DNA of 64,000 nt from an uncultured Fluviicola sp. (GTDB taxonomy: Bacteria; Bacteroidota; Bacteroidia; Flavobacteriales; Crocinitomicaceae). Of the stretch, positions 42,915-51,649 are shown one piece after another; position 1 is the first letter of the stretch, and each line of letters opens with the position of its first letter. The position numbers and the translations under genes are program-made. The notes beneath the pieces were generated by a model. That model was given only the letters and a program-made list of their open reading frames with translations, ran no database searches and was not told the DNA's origin. Location of the stretch: NCBI RefSeq assembly GCF_946478805.1, contig NZ_CAMLDC010000002.1, positions 62,001-126,000 on the forward strand. Reading direction: 5' to 3'.

Positions 42915-45359
42915 ATGGCATCACAAACACCCCAGGAAGAATTGATCGCAGTCGACTTTAATACATTCAGATCTGAAGTATTGAAAGACTTTCGTTTGGC
43001 TAGTATTTCAAGAGAAACCTCGCTTTTAGGACGAAAAGAAGTTCTTACCGGAAAAGCTAAGTTTGGTATTTTCGGCGATGGAAAGGAATTGGCACAAATT
43101 GCATTGGCAAAACAATTCAAGGACGGTGATTTCAGATCAGGATATTATCGCGATCAAACCCTGATGATGGCCATAGACCAATTGAATGTTCGGGAATATT
43201 TCTCCGGTTTATTCGGTCATACAAACGAAGTGATCGAACCGCAATCTGCCGGACGTCAAATGGGCGGGCATTTCTCTACCCGGAATTTGGACGAGAACGG
43301 AAACTGGAAAAACCTGACACAACAAAAGAACTCATCAGCTGACATCTCTCCTACTGCCGGGCAAATGCCTCGTTTATTAGGATTGGCACAAGCTTCAAAA
43401 GTATACAGAGAGCATCCGACATTGAAAGATTTGGAAGCTTTCAAAAAATTCTCGAATGGAGGAAATGAAGTCGCGTTCGGAACAATCGGCGATGCTTCTA
43501 CTTCCGAAGGACCATTTTGGGAAACCATTAATGCTGCAGGAGTTCTGCAAGTTCCGATGGTCATGTCTGTTTGGGACGATGGATACGGAATTTCCGTTCC
43601 TAGAGAACACCAAACAACCAAAGGAAGTATTTCCCAAGCCTTAAGTGGAATGCAGCGTACTGCCGATTCTCCCGGATATGAAATTTTCGAAACAAAGGGC
43701 TGGGATTATGCACACTTATGCGAAACGTATGAAAAAGCGGTTGAATTGGCTCGAAATGAGCATATTCCTGTATTGGTCCATGTAAAAGAAGTGAATCAGC
43801 CGCAAGGACACTCCACTTCCGGATCTCACGAGCGCTACAAAGATGCAGCACGTTTACAGTGGGAACATGACTTTGATTGTATCAACAAATTCAAAGAATG
43901 GATCCTGGACTTCGATGCGGACGGTCAAAAATTGGCAACAGAAGAAGAACTTGCTCAAATCTCAAAAGAATCAAAGGACTTTGTGAACGAGCAAAAGAAA
44001 GAAGCTTGGAGTCTTTTCACGCAAGATCTGAAACAAGACTTGGATCGTGCTGTAGCTGTTTTGGAAACCTTGGCGAATGAAAGCTCAAACGGAATCTTCA
44101 TTAAACGCGAAATCGAAGCACTTCAAAAAACAATGAACCCGATCCGGAAGGACGTATTCAATACCGTTCGAAAAGTATTGCGTTTGGTTCGTGACGAAAA
44201 TACCGCTTCAAGAACAGCCTTGATAGCGTGGTTGAAACAGGAGACAGAAAACAATGCTGATCGTTATAGCAGTTACCTATATTCCGGTTCTGAAAACAGC
44301 GCCTTAAAGGTGAAAGCAGTTGCTCCTTCCTATGATGGAAGCGGCCATATGGAAGATGGACGGATTATCTTACGCGACAATTTCAAAGCAATCTTTGAAA
44401 ATCATCCGGAAGCCTTGATTTTTGGTGAAGACGCCGGAAAAATTGGCGGAGTGAACCAATCTCTGGAAGGACTTCAGGAACAATTCGGAACCTTGCGTGT
44501 TTCAGATGTCGGGATCCGCGAATGTACCATCATCGGTCAGGGAATCGGAATGGCGATGCGGGGCTTGCGTCCGATTGCAGAAATTCAATACCTGGATTAT
44601 TTGCTTTATGGAATCCAGATTATGTCGGATGACTTGGCAACAGTACAATATAGAACAAAAGGCGGACAAAAAGCACCGTTGATTGTTTCCACTCGCGGAC
44701 ACCGGTTGGAGGGAATCTGGCACAGTGGTTCACCAATGGGAATGATTATTAATTCCATCCGCGGAGTACATGTGTGTGTTCCAAGAAATATGACAAAAGC
44801 AGCAGGTTTCTACAATACCCTGATGCAGGCAGATGAACCGGCTTTGGTCATTGAACCATTAAACGGATACCGCATTAAGGAAGAGATGCCGACAAACATC
44901 GGAAGCTTCACTACTCCATTGGGAATTCCTGAAATCGTAACAGAAGGAACCGATTTAACACTCGTTTCTTACGGATCGACTTTCAACTTGTGTGAAGTAG
45001 CCGCAAAATCATTGACAGAACTGGGAATTTCAGTTGAATTGATCGATGCACAAACTTTACTTCCGTTCGATATCAACGGAATGGTGGCTGAATCCTTGAA
45101 GAAAACAAATCGTTTGATGATTGTGGACGAAGATGTCAGTTCAGGTGCAACTGCGTTCCTGTTGGATCAAATCCTGGTGAAACAAGGCGGATATGCTCAT
45201 TTGGATTCTGCTCCTGTAACCTTAAGTGCGAAAGATCACCGACCGGCTTATGGAACAGACGGAGATTATTTCTCCAAACCAAGTATTGACGATATCGTTG
45301 AAACTGCTTATTCTATCATGAATGAAGCAGATCCGACAGCTTTCCCTTCAATTTACTGA
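42915..45359 (+). CDS. Fused alpha/beta E1 of a branched-chain-type 2-oxoacid dehydrogenase
   Basis: 814 residues. The first 350 are an E1-alpha with the TPP site GDASTSEGPFWETINAAG and DDGYGISVPREHQ. The last 340 are an E1-beta with LIFGEDAGKIGGVNQSLEG, IAEIQYLDYLLYG, RLEGIWHSGSPMG and the TPP-adjacent region. E1 decarboxylates a branched 2-oxoacid and passes the acyl group to the E2 lipoyl domain. No E2 or E3 gene is adjacent, so it depends on components elsewhere. The fused arrangement is recurrent in Bacteroidota. The next gene overlaps its 3' end. Confidence 0.9.
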   Translation: MASQTPQEELIAVDFNTFRSEVLKDFRLASISRETSLLGRKEVLTGKAKFGIFGDGKELAQIALAKQFKDGDFRSGYYRDQTLMMAIDQLNVREYFSGLFGHTNEVIEPQSAGRQMGGHFSTRNLDENGNWKNLTQQKNSSADISPTAGQMPRLLGLAQASKVYREHPTLKDLEAFKKFSNGGNEVAFGTIGDASTSEGPFWETINAAGVLQVPMVMSVWDDGYGISVPREHQTTKGSISQALSGMQRTADSPGYEIFETKGWDYAHLCETYEKAVELARNEHIPVLVHVKEVNQPQGHSTSGSHERYKDAARLQWEHDFDCINKFKEWILDFDADGQKLATEEELAQISKESKDFVNEQKKEAWSLFTQDLKQDLDRAVAVLETLANESSNGIFIKREIEALQKTMNPIRKDVFNTVRKVLRLVRDENTASRTALIAWLKQETENNADRYSSYLYSGSENSALKVKAVAPSYDGSGHMEDGRIILRDNFKAIFENHPEALIFGEDAGKIGGVNQSLEGLQEQFGTLRVSDVGIRECTIIGQGIGMAMRGLRPIAEIQYLDYLLYGIQIMSDDLATVQYRTKGGQKAPLIVSTRGHRLEGIWHSGSPMGMIINSIRGVHVCVPRNMTKAAGFYNTLMQADEPALVIEPLNGYRIKEEMPTNIGSFTTPLGIPEIVTEGTDLTLVSYGSTFNLCEVAAKSLTELGISVELIDAQTLLPFDINGMVAESLKKTNRLMIVDEDVSSGATAFLLDQILVKQGGYAHLDSAPVTLSAKDHRPAYGTDGDYFSKPSIDDIVETAYSIMNEADPTAFPSIY

Positions 45360-45768
45360 TGACCATTTGAAACGGACTGCGGGCATATTGAGTATTGTTT
45401 TTGTAATAGCTTTGCTTTGGAAAGATATTGCAGCATTCTCATGGAACGTCTGGTTTTACAGGAACCAGGTTGAACTCGCAGCAAAATATTGTGTCAATAA
45501 GAAAAAACCGATGCTTCATTGCGACGGTAAATGTTATTTGGCAAAACAGTTAAAGAAATTGGAACAGGAGGAAAAGAAAAATCAACCTGTTCCAAAAATG
45601 CCTTTGAAATTGAAGGAAAACGTTTGGAATTCGGATTTTCAGGTAATTACTGCTTTCGAAGCAAATACTATCGAAACTCTTTCAGAAAAAACAATCGCTT
45701 TCTTTTACCAAAACACCAAACTGAATTCCTTTTCAGATTCTGTTTTCCATCCACCCACTCTCGGATAA
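45322..45768 (+). CDS. Membrane-anchored Cys-motif protein, possibly metal-related
   Basis: 148 residues overlapping the E1 stop by 38 bases; a TTG start at 45367 is an alternative. One N-terminal helix (GILSIVFVIALLW) is followed by YCVNKKKPMLHCDGKCYLAKQL, split as YCVNKKKPML and HCDGKCYLAKQL, and a Lys/Glu/Pro region. This Cys pattern (C, then HCxGKCxLxK) occurs in small Bacteroidota proteins near copper or heavy-metal genes, so metal binding on the outer face is plausible (recalled pattern, not verified). The downstream barrel and lipoprotein genes may belong to the same unit. Confidence 0.55.
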   Translation: MKQIRQLSLQFTDDHLKRTAGILSIVFVIALLWKDIAAFSWNVWFYRNQVELAAKYCVNKKKPMLHCDGKCYLAKQLKKLEQEEKKNQPVPKMPLKLKENVWNSDFQVITAFEANTIETLSEKTIAFFYQNTKLNSFSDSVFHPPTLG

Positions 45769-45818
45769 TCTTTTTTGACTTATTCTAATGGATAAATATA
45801 CTTCACACAGATCTCGCC

Positions 45819-45935
45819 GATTACGCAGAGTTTCCGTAACAAGTATATATTCACATACTTTGCTATGCATTATAAGTCGTTCACACAGTTTTTGTATTGG
45901 AATTACGCATTTCATCTGCGTCCGTCTGCGTAATC
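45819..45935. repeat. Inverted repeat GATTACGCAGA ... TCTGCGTAATC
   Basis: 11-bp arms at 45819-45829 and 45925-45935, with a direct copy of TTCACACAG between and outside. It resembles the CGCAGATTACGCAG-type dispersed intergenic repeats of Bacteroidota. The 61-residue frame inside is not considered coding. Confidence 0.55.
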
Positions 45936-45996
45936 TGCGGGCAAAAAATAACGTATTTTTCCAGTACACATAAAGAAATTAGTTAATTACAGAACC

Positions 45997-46893
45997 ATGA
46001 AAAAAAGCCTTCTCTTTTTCGTGTGTCTTGTTGTGTCCCATATTGCAATTTCCTGCGATGTTTGCGGATGCGGAGCTTTTAATTCCACACATGGTTTGGG
46101 AACATTAGCGCAAGGCAACAGGACGAGCATTGGGTTGAATTATCAATACCGACTGTATAAAAGTGCGCACCCGGAAGTTTTCGGGAACGGAATCGAACAC
46201 AGCACGGATTATTTTCAACGATTGGATGTGTTGGGACAGTTGCGTCTTTCCAAAAGATGGCAATTACAACTTTCCCTTCCCATCAGTTTCAACAAGCATA
46301 TCGCAGATGATACCACTTCTCAGAGAAACGGATTGGGTGATCCGACCTTAATGGTGAACTTTTTCCTTTTCAACAAACAGGATAGTGTAAGATCACAACT
46401 GTTCCGTTGGATTATAGGTGCCGGAGTAAAAAGTCCGGTCGGGAAGTTTACTCATCCAAGCGATATCGACTTGTATCTCTATCCCGGAACCGGTACGTTT
46501 GATGCCGTATTTCAGAATTCATTCTTTTTCCAAAAAAAGAAATGGAGTTTGTTGCAGTCATCGCAGTATATTCTTCGTGGGGAAAACAAGTATAAATACA
46601 TTCCCGGATCCATATTCAGTGCGAGCCTTTTTGGACAGTACAAATTCAGGACTTGGGGAGTTTATGCAGGAACACAATATTCCTGGAGTGGTGTTGATTA
46701 TCTCAACCGGAAAGCAATTTCCAGTTCCCCCACTCAAGGCCGTGTCCTGACGGGAATTATCGGAGCATCGGTTCAATTCAATTCCTGGGTGATCCAGGGT
46801 AATTATCACATTCCGATTGCCCAAAATTTAGGAGATGGAAACTCCCATCAAAAAACCGCATTCAGTATTTCACTTAATTATTTTTTCAATTAG
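45997..46893 (+). CDS. Predicted outer-membrane beta-barrel protein
   Basis: 298 residues: signal peptide (MKKSLLFFVCLVVSHIAISC), immediately followed by CDVCGCGAF, a Cys-rich start that could bind metal. Alternating strands follow, such as RTSIGLNYQYRLY, RWQLQLSLPISF and RTWGVYAGTQYSW, ending in FSISLNYFFN with a terminal aromatic, as in outer-membrane barrels. About 12 strands are predicted by eye. It resembles the MetA/phenol-transporter-like barrels often encoded near metal-handling genes. It precedes a lipoprotein gene by 2 bases. Confidence 0.65.
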   Translation: MKKSLLFFVCLVVSHIAISCDVCGCGAFNSTHGLGTLAQGNRTSIGLNYQYRLYKSAHPEVFGNGIEHSTDYFQRLDVLGQLRLSKRWQLQLSLPISFNKHIADDTTSQRNGLGDPTLMVNFFLFNKQDSVRSQLFRWIIGAGVKSPVGKFTHPSDIDLYLYPGTGTFDAVFQNSFFFQKKKWSLLQSSQYILRGENKYKYIPGSIFSASLFGQYKFRTWGVYAGTQYSWSGVDYLNRKAISSSPTQGRVLTGIIGASVQFNSWVIQGNYHIPIAQNLGDGNSHQKTAFSISLNYFFN

Positions 46894-46895
46894 AT

Positions 46896-47300
46896 ATGAA
46901 AGCATTTTTTATAACAGCAATCTTAGTAAGCAGTATCAGTCTGTCTGCTTGTAAAAAAGATAAATCGACCGATGATTCAACAGAAACAGAAGATCATCCG
47001 ACTGCGGTCATTACCATCACATCTCCTAACGAGAATGATACCATACAAGGGAATTTTACAGTAACCGGAACAATTGTAGGATCCGCAAACCTACACGGTT
47101 ACCAGGTAACAGTGACCAATGCATTGAATGATTCAATTGTTTACCAAAATGATATCGATGACCATGTAGCGGATTTCACCATCAACCAATCCGTCACAAA
47201 TCCTTACACAGCCTTCACTCCATTAAAACTGGAAGTGATTGCTGCTTTGGATCATGAAGGGCATATCACAACAAAAACGGTGCATTTTATGGTACATTAA
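46896..47300 (+). CDS. Small lipoprotein with Ig-like domain (DUF4625-like)
   Basis: 134 residues with lipobox LSAC (Cys about 19) followed by an acidic linker. The rest (TAVITITSPNENDTIQGNFT, GSANLHGYQVTV) is an Ig-like beta-sandwich similar to DUF4625 proteins. His-rich patches (HGYQV, DHEGHITTKTVHF) would suit metal binding. It is 2 bases downstream of the barrel gene and almost surely co-transcribed with it. Function unknown. Confidence 0.65.
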   Translation: MKAFFITAILVSSISLSACKKDKSTDDSTETEDHPTAVITITSPNENDTIQGNFTVTGTIVGSANLHGYQVTVTNALNDSIVYQNDIDDHVADFTINQSVTNPYTAFTPLKLEVIAALDHEGHITTKTVHFMVH

Positions 47301-47321
47301 TGATTGTTGGTTGAAAATAAT

Positions 47322-47349
47322 GTAGGGGCGCGATGTATCGCGCCCCTAC
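47322..47349. repeat. Perfect GC-rich palindrome (REP-like)
   Basis: GTAGGGGCGCGA / TCGCGCCCCTAC, perfect 12-bp arms around TGTA. Far more GC-rich than the surroundings. It lies between the lipoprotein gene and nth and may also end transcription, though the T-tract after it is weak. Confidence 0.75.
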
Positions 47350-47375
47350 TGTTTCAACACATTCCATCCAAAATC

Positions 47376-47383
47376 TTTATTTT
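47376..47383 (+). promoter_or_regulatory. Candidate -7 element of nth
   Basis: TATTTTTG fits TAnnTTTG and lies 8 bases upstream of the ATG at 47392, implying a very short or absent leader. Confidence 0.4.
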
Positions 47384-47391
47384 TGTTCACC

Positions 47392-48036
47392 ATGACAAAA
47401 AAAGAAAAAGCCCGGTACGTGATCGACGAATTGGAAAAATTGTACCCCGAAACTCCGGTTCCACTGGATCACTGGGACGCATATACTTTACTCATAGCCG
47501 TTTTACTTTCGGCACAATGCACCGACGTACGGGTAAACACAATCACGCCAATTTTATTCAAACGTGCTTCACGTCCACAGGATATGATCAAATTGTCTGT
47601 GGAAGAAATCAGGGATATCATCAAACCCTGTGGACTTTCTCCGCGGAAATCACAGGCAATCTACGATTTGTCTCACATGATCATTGATTTACATGGAGGT
47701 GAAGTTCCGGCTTCTTTTGAAGAATTGGAAAAAATGCCTGGCGTGGGACACAAAACGGCTTCCGTTGTCATGTCGCAAGCATTTGGAGTTCCTGCTTTTC
47801 CTGTTGACACACACATCCATCGTTTGATGACCCGTTGGGGGTTAACCAGTGGAAAAAACGTAGAAGAAACCGAAGCTGATGCAAAGAAACTGTTTCCACG
47901 CGAGTTGTGGAATAAACTGCACCTGCAAATCATTTTCTACGGAAGAAGCCACTCTCCTGCCCGCTCTCCGAAACGTGAGATCGATTATATCACTGCACAC
48001 ATCGGAACGAAGAAAGCTTTGGAGGAGCTAAAGTAA
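47392..48036 (+). CDS. nth: Endonuclease III without iron-sulfur cluster ligands
   Basis: 214 residues from the ATG at 47392; a TTG nine bases earlier is the alternative start. HhH-GPD DNA glycosylase/AP lyase for oxidised pyrimidines. The motif MPGVGHKTASVV carries the catalytic Lys121, and FPVDTHIHRL the Asp139. The C-terminal loop, where the family normally has C-X6-C-X2-C-X5-C, reads FYGRSHSPARSPKREIDYI and contains no cysteine, so it cannot bind the 4Fe-4S cluster. A likely short leader and a hypothetical gene 9 bases downstream suggest a small operon. Confidence 0.92.
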   Translation: MTKKEKARYVIDELEKLYPETPVPLDHWDAYTLLIAVLLSAQCTDVRVNTITPILFKRASRPQDMIKLSVEEIRDIIKPCGLSPRKSQAIYDLSHMIIDLHGGEVPASFEELEKMPGVGHKTASVVMSQAFGVPAFPVDTHIHRLMTRWGLTSGKNVEETEADAKKLFPRELWNKLHLQIIFYGRSHSPARSPKREIDYITAHIGTKKALEELK

Positions 48037-48045
48037 AATCGAATC

Positions 48046-48450
48046 ATGCGCTCACAAAGCTTCCGGGAACTTATATCCGCCTACAAGGAAATTGCCAGGG
48101 ACATGGATCAATCTGATTTAAACGAACGAACCAATTTCCTGGAAGAGCTTCCCTTTTCGCTCATCATTGAAGGTGAATACAGTGAATTCGAAAATTTGGA
48201 AAAATGGATCCTGCAATATCTTCCACAAATCAATTATGAACGGATATACTATGGAAAAACAGACTATGATTTCGGCTTTGTGGAATACTTCCTATCGGAT
48301 GAAAATTCCCTTCAATTGCTGGAACAAGCTGTTCCTTTAATTTTCACAACGTATCCACTGGCACTTATTCCTCATACAATTTTAAGGAGTGATGGTTGCG
48401 GAATTGATATCCGATACGATCCATCAATGACCGATGCCATTGTTTATTGA
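48046..48450 (+). CDS. Hypothetical protein in operon with nth
   Basis: 134 residues, cytoplasmic-looking, mixed helices and strands (RELISAYKEIARDMD, FLEELPFSLIIEGEYSEF, CGIDIRYDPSMTD). No export signal, no family recognised. Nine bases after nth, so co-transcribed; a role in DNA repair is possible only by association. Convergent with the next gene, with 9 bases between the stops. Confidence 0.6.
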   Translation: MRSQSFRELISAYKEIARDMDQSDLNERTNFLEELPFSLIIEGEYSEFENLEKWILQYLPQINYERIYYGKTDYDFGFVEYFLSDENSLQLLEQAVPLIFTTYPLALIPHTILRSDGCGIDIRYDPSMTDAIVY

Positions 48451-48459
48451 GTTTCCCGA

Positions 48460-49983
48460 TCAGAACTTGATAATCGCCATCTTTTCCAGGTTTTTCTTGG
48501 GATTTTTAAAACGTGCAATGTGTTGATTATTCAATTCATCATAGAAAACAAAGGGTTCAGGCTCACACCACCAGGTATTCTCCGGATAAATCTGGAGCAA
48601 TGATTTCACTTCGCCATTCTCCAAGTCAATCTTTCTAAAATAAAGATTGATGTTCGTTCCATCTGTCGCAGTGGAAAAGGGATAAAAGGAATAGATTCCT
48701 GCCCTGCAATTCTCGTTGTACTCCCTGCTGTAAAAATAGAGATTCGAACCGTCGATATGATGAGAGAAATAGTTGTACAATCGATGTTCATCATACACCA
48801 TCAGTTTCTTCCACAGGATTTTGCCTTCGGTTGAAACCATAAAGAGCAACTTGCTGTTCAACAGTTGTGGAGAATCGTCTTCTACCTGGTCGGAAATAAA
48901 AAAAACATCTCCATTCGGCATCATTTGATAGCAATCATTGTGAGATAAAACTTCGAATGAATGGTCTTCGCTTTCGTCCAGTTTCAATTTTGTCAAATAT
49001 TCCCTATTGTCATTCGAAATCAACTCTGCGTATTCGAACCATTCCAATTTTGAATCGAGGATTCTTCCACTTGCACTCCAACGAAGAAAGTAAAATCCGG
49101 ATTTTTTCTTTTGAGGAAAGCCTTCTCCAAATCGCTTTGTCACGATGGTATTACATGTGATATTCTTCTTTGAATCCAGTGTGAAATACGTGGAACCGAT
49201 TTCAAAATCCCATTCAGGAACATCCAATTCAACGGATAAAACATTTCCTGACCTTTTGTCAATCTGAAGCAGTTCAATTTTTGAAAACAAATAACGGTTA
49301 TCGAGCTTTCCATCTTCCTTGACAAACAAAGGCAGAAACAGGTTTCCATCCTCATCCACATTCCATTCATTCATGAATTTATTTGATCGATAATCATATT
49401 CGGCAAAATCTAAAGACCATTTCAAGTCCAGATCGGAATCAAATCGATAAATGATTCTTGGGATCACTTTTTTATGAGATAATTTGGGCTGATAGACTCT
49501 GTCAGGATTCACCGCCGGATCCGTGTCACCCAAACAAAACGAAAAACCAGAGTCATCGGATTTACAAAACTTCAAGTTCAGATAAGCATGCGGGAGTTCC
49601 TTTTGACTCACGATTTTCAGTGTTTCAATATCCCGCTTCACCAGAATATTTCTTCTGCCTTTTTCAAGCGATACATTTTTTTCGCTGGCAACATAATGGA
49701 TTTCATACAAGAACTGCCCTTGAACAAAAGCTTTCAATAACCAGCCTTCCGATTTGTGAGGTAACTCCGGGCTCAAAAGGAATTCTTGACGCATCGCAGG
49801 TTGAACAGCCGTATCCACAACGAAAATTCCCGACAACGACGTAGAGGATACGATTTTGGTTTTCCAGATTCCTAAGATAAATTTCCCCGATTCCGGATAA
49901 TCTTCCGTAATACGGATGGTTTGTCCGAATGAATTTCCAACAAGATAAATGGATGTCAAAAGGCAGCTTAAATACTTTTTCAC
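48460..49983 (-). CDS. Secreted paralogue family, subfamily I member 1
   Basis: 507 residues with signal peptide (MKKYLSCLLTSIYLVGNSFG). One of four paralogues in this window (with 50045, 51650 and 56997) and closest to 56997: shared start ITEDYPESGKFILGIWKTK, LVKRDIETLKI, LLFMVSTEGKILWKKLMVYD and a final ARFKNPKKNLEKMAIIKF. The repeated strand pattern with W-x-x-D-like turns suggests a beta-propeller. There is no lipobox or sorting domain, so periplasmic is likely. Function unknown; the family was not recognised. Confidence 0.75.
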   Translation of the reverse strand: MKKYLSCLLTSIYLVGNSFGQTIRITEDYPESGKFILGIWKTKIVSSTSLSGIFVVDTAVQPAMRQEFLLSPELPHKSEGWLLKAFVQGQFLYEIHYVASEKNVSLEKGRRNILVKRDIETLKIVSQKELPHAYLNLKFCKSDDSGFSFCLGDTDPAVNPDRVYQPKLSHKKVIPRIIYRFDSDLDLKWSLDFAEYDYRSNKFMNEWNVDEDGNLFLPLFVKEDGKLDNRYLFSKIELLQIDKRSGNVLSVELDVPEWDFEIGSTYFTLDSKKNITCNTIVTKRFGEGFPQKKKSGFYFLRWSASGRILDSKLEWFEYAELISNDNREYLTKLKLDESEDHSFEVLSHNDCYQMMPNGDVFFISDQVEDDSPQLLNSKLLFMVSTEGKILWKKLMVYDEHRLYNYFSHHIDGSNLYFYSREYNENCRAGIYSFYPFSTATDGTNINLYFRKIDLENGEVKSLLQIYPENTWWCEPEPFVFYDELNNQHIARFKNPKKNLEKMAIIKF

Positions 49984-50044
49984 AGGTCGATTTTGGTTTT
50001 CAAAGTTAACTGGAAATTCTTTTCAATTGCAAATTTCCTGTTTC

Positions 50045-51523
50045 TTAATAGTTGATCAGTAACAAACGCTCCAACTTATTCGAAGGAGAGGAATATCGCA
50101 CAACTATTTTTTTATCCTGATTAAAAATAACACCTTGGGGATGAAATTTCTCCGAAGGATTTGCAATCAGTGGTTGATTGGAAATCTCTTGCCCATTCTC
50201 CAGGTCAACAACCCGGTCAGCCAATAATACCGTTTTTCCATTAACCATCGATCGGATGAATTTGAAATCATATTTTCCTTTTTCATAAGAGGCAATAAAT
50301 TCCCGGATCAGGAAATGTAATTTGTTGTCATCGATAAAGAAATCTCCACTCCAATAAAGTTCGTTGTCATTCAAAGGAATCAATTTGGTCCAAAGCACAT
50401 CCCCATCCGGAGATAAGAGATAAACCAGTTTGCTTCCCTGCAACGGTGCCACCACCCCCATCAATGTATGGGAAATATACAATACGTTCCCGTTCCCAAG
50501 GAACTTTACATGACTCGTCGTAACGTTGTAATTGGTTCGGCTAAAACCCTCTTTTTCAGTCTTAAAACGATAATACTCAGCATACTTTTTCAGGTTTTCA
50601 TCTGTGAATTCTCTGAGAGAAAAAGCATGATTCCTTGCTGTAATAATCCCTCCGTCATCATTCCATCTGAAATAGGCATACCCAATTCCCAGGTATATTT
50701 TTTTTGGTGGCGGTGCTTTCACCGATTCGGAAGTCAGGAATAACCCGATCAACTCACGGTCTTCATTGTGGTAGTTAAACCGGGCATATTTGACATAAAT
50801 ACTTTCCGGAACCTTGGGTTTGATCAGTTTTTGCGTTCCCGATTTATCCGTAATAATCAAAAACAGCTCAGATTTTGAGACAGGTATCGAATCCTGGAAA
50901 TGAATCGTTGTATTCTTGTTAACAGACAATGACATGATCAGGTTCAACCGATTATCAACCTCGATATTATTCAACCGGATGTTTTTGTCTGAAAACGATT
51001 CGAATCCTTTTTTCCAGACAACTTCCAAATTCAAATTGATGCGATAGAGATTGATCGATGAAAGTAAATAAAATCCTTCCGGATCACTTTCGTCAAAATT
51101 CACCTCCCATTCATCCAATTCCAACGAACCTAAAACTTCCTGTAAGTTAGAAAGCACCCGTTTGATAATTCCGATACCAATAGTTCGATCTTTGTCTTTT
51201 ATTACATGTAATTCATAAATGAAATCACCTTGTAAAAACAAGCGATTAAACGAAACACCGGTTCCTTTTGTAAATTTAGGTTGAGACAGCAACAATTGCT
51301 TCTTCTCCGGATTCGCAGGATCCATAATCCCATATTCCAGGGTAGTCAAATCCGGAATGGCTGTGTGATTTTTTTTGTATGAAATCACTTTTTCATCGCT
51401 AACACCAATAAATTTTCCGGATGTTTCGGGGAACTCTTCCGTGAATTCCAATTCCTGTGAGAAACACGTCGTGACCTGAAGAAAAAGAAATAGTAAGGTA
51501 GCTCCCAAATAAGCCTGTTTCAT
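50045..51523 (-). CDS. Secreted paralogue family, subfamily II member 1
   Basis: The frame opens at 51601, but the ATG at 51523 begins the signal peptide (MKQAYLGATLLFLFLQVTTCFSQ). 492 residues, closely related to the neighbour at 51650 (ITARNHAFSLREF versus IVTDNHNFSFQEF, LVYLLSPDGDVLWTKLIPLN versus LIFMLSPEGKLLWTKMIPLN). It shares the family's opening and its end (KKIVVRYSSPSNKLERLLLINY). Predicted beta-propeller, periplasmic. Separated from 48460 by 61 bases in the same direction, so an operon of three paralogues is plausible. Confidence 0.75.
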   Translation of the reverse strand: MKQAYLGATLLFLFLQVTTCFSQELEFTEEFPETSGKFIGVSDEKVISYKKNHTAIPDLTTLEYGIMDPANPEKKQLLLSQPKFTKGTGVSFNRLFLQGDFIYELHVIKDKDRTIGIGIIKRVLSNLQEVLGSLELDEWEVNFDESDPEGFYLLSSINLYRINLNLEVVWKKGFESFSDKNIRLNNIEVDNRLNLIMSLSVNKNTTIHFQDSIPVSKSELFLIITDKSGTQKLIKPKVPESIYVKYARFNYHNEDRELIGLFLTSESVKAPPPKKIYLGIGYAYFRWNDDGGIITARNHAFSLREFTDENLKKYAEYYRFKTEKEGFSRTNYNVTTSHVKFLGNGNVLYISHTLMGVVAPLQGSKLVYLLSPDGDVLWTKLIPLNDNELYWSGDFFIDDNKLHFLIREFIASYEKGKYDFKFIRSMVNGKTVLLADRVVDLENGQEISNQPLIANPSEKFHPQGVIFNQDKKIVVRYSSPSNKLERLLLINY

Positions 51524-51649
51524 CTGATGACTTTTGATAAAAGTAATTGAAAATAGGAATAATTCATTCGAGCAAGCTTTAAATGAACAAAAAAATTCCA
51601 AGCTCTCAAGTAGCTTGGAATTCGTCAGTTTATTAATCTATTCAACAGA

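Noticed and set aside
45788..45973. 61-codon frame inside the GATTACGCAGA inverted repeat
   Set aside because: Its reading frame is made of the repeat; Arg/Ser/His-rich low-quality peptide.
47304..47687. 127-codon frame overlapping the start of nth
   Set aside because: Out of frame with the conserved nth sequence and crosses the GC-rich palindrome.
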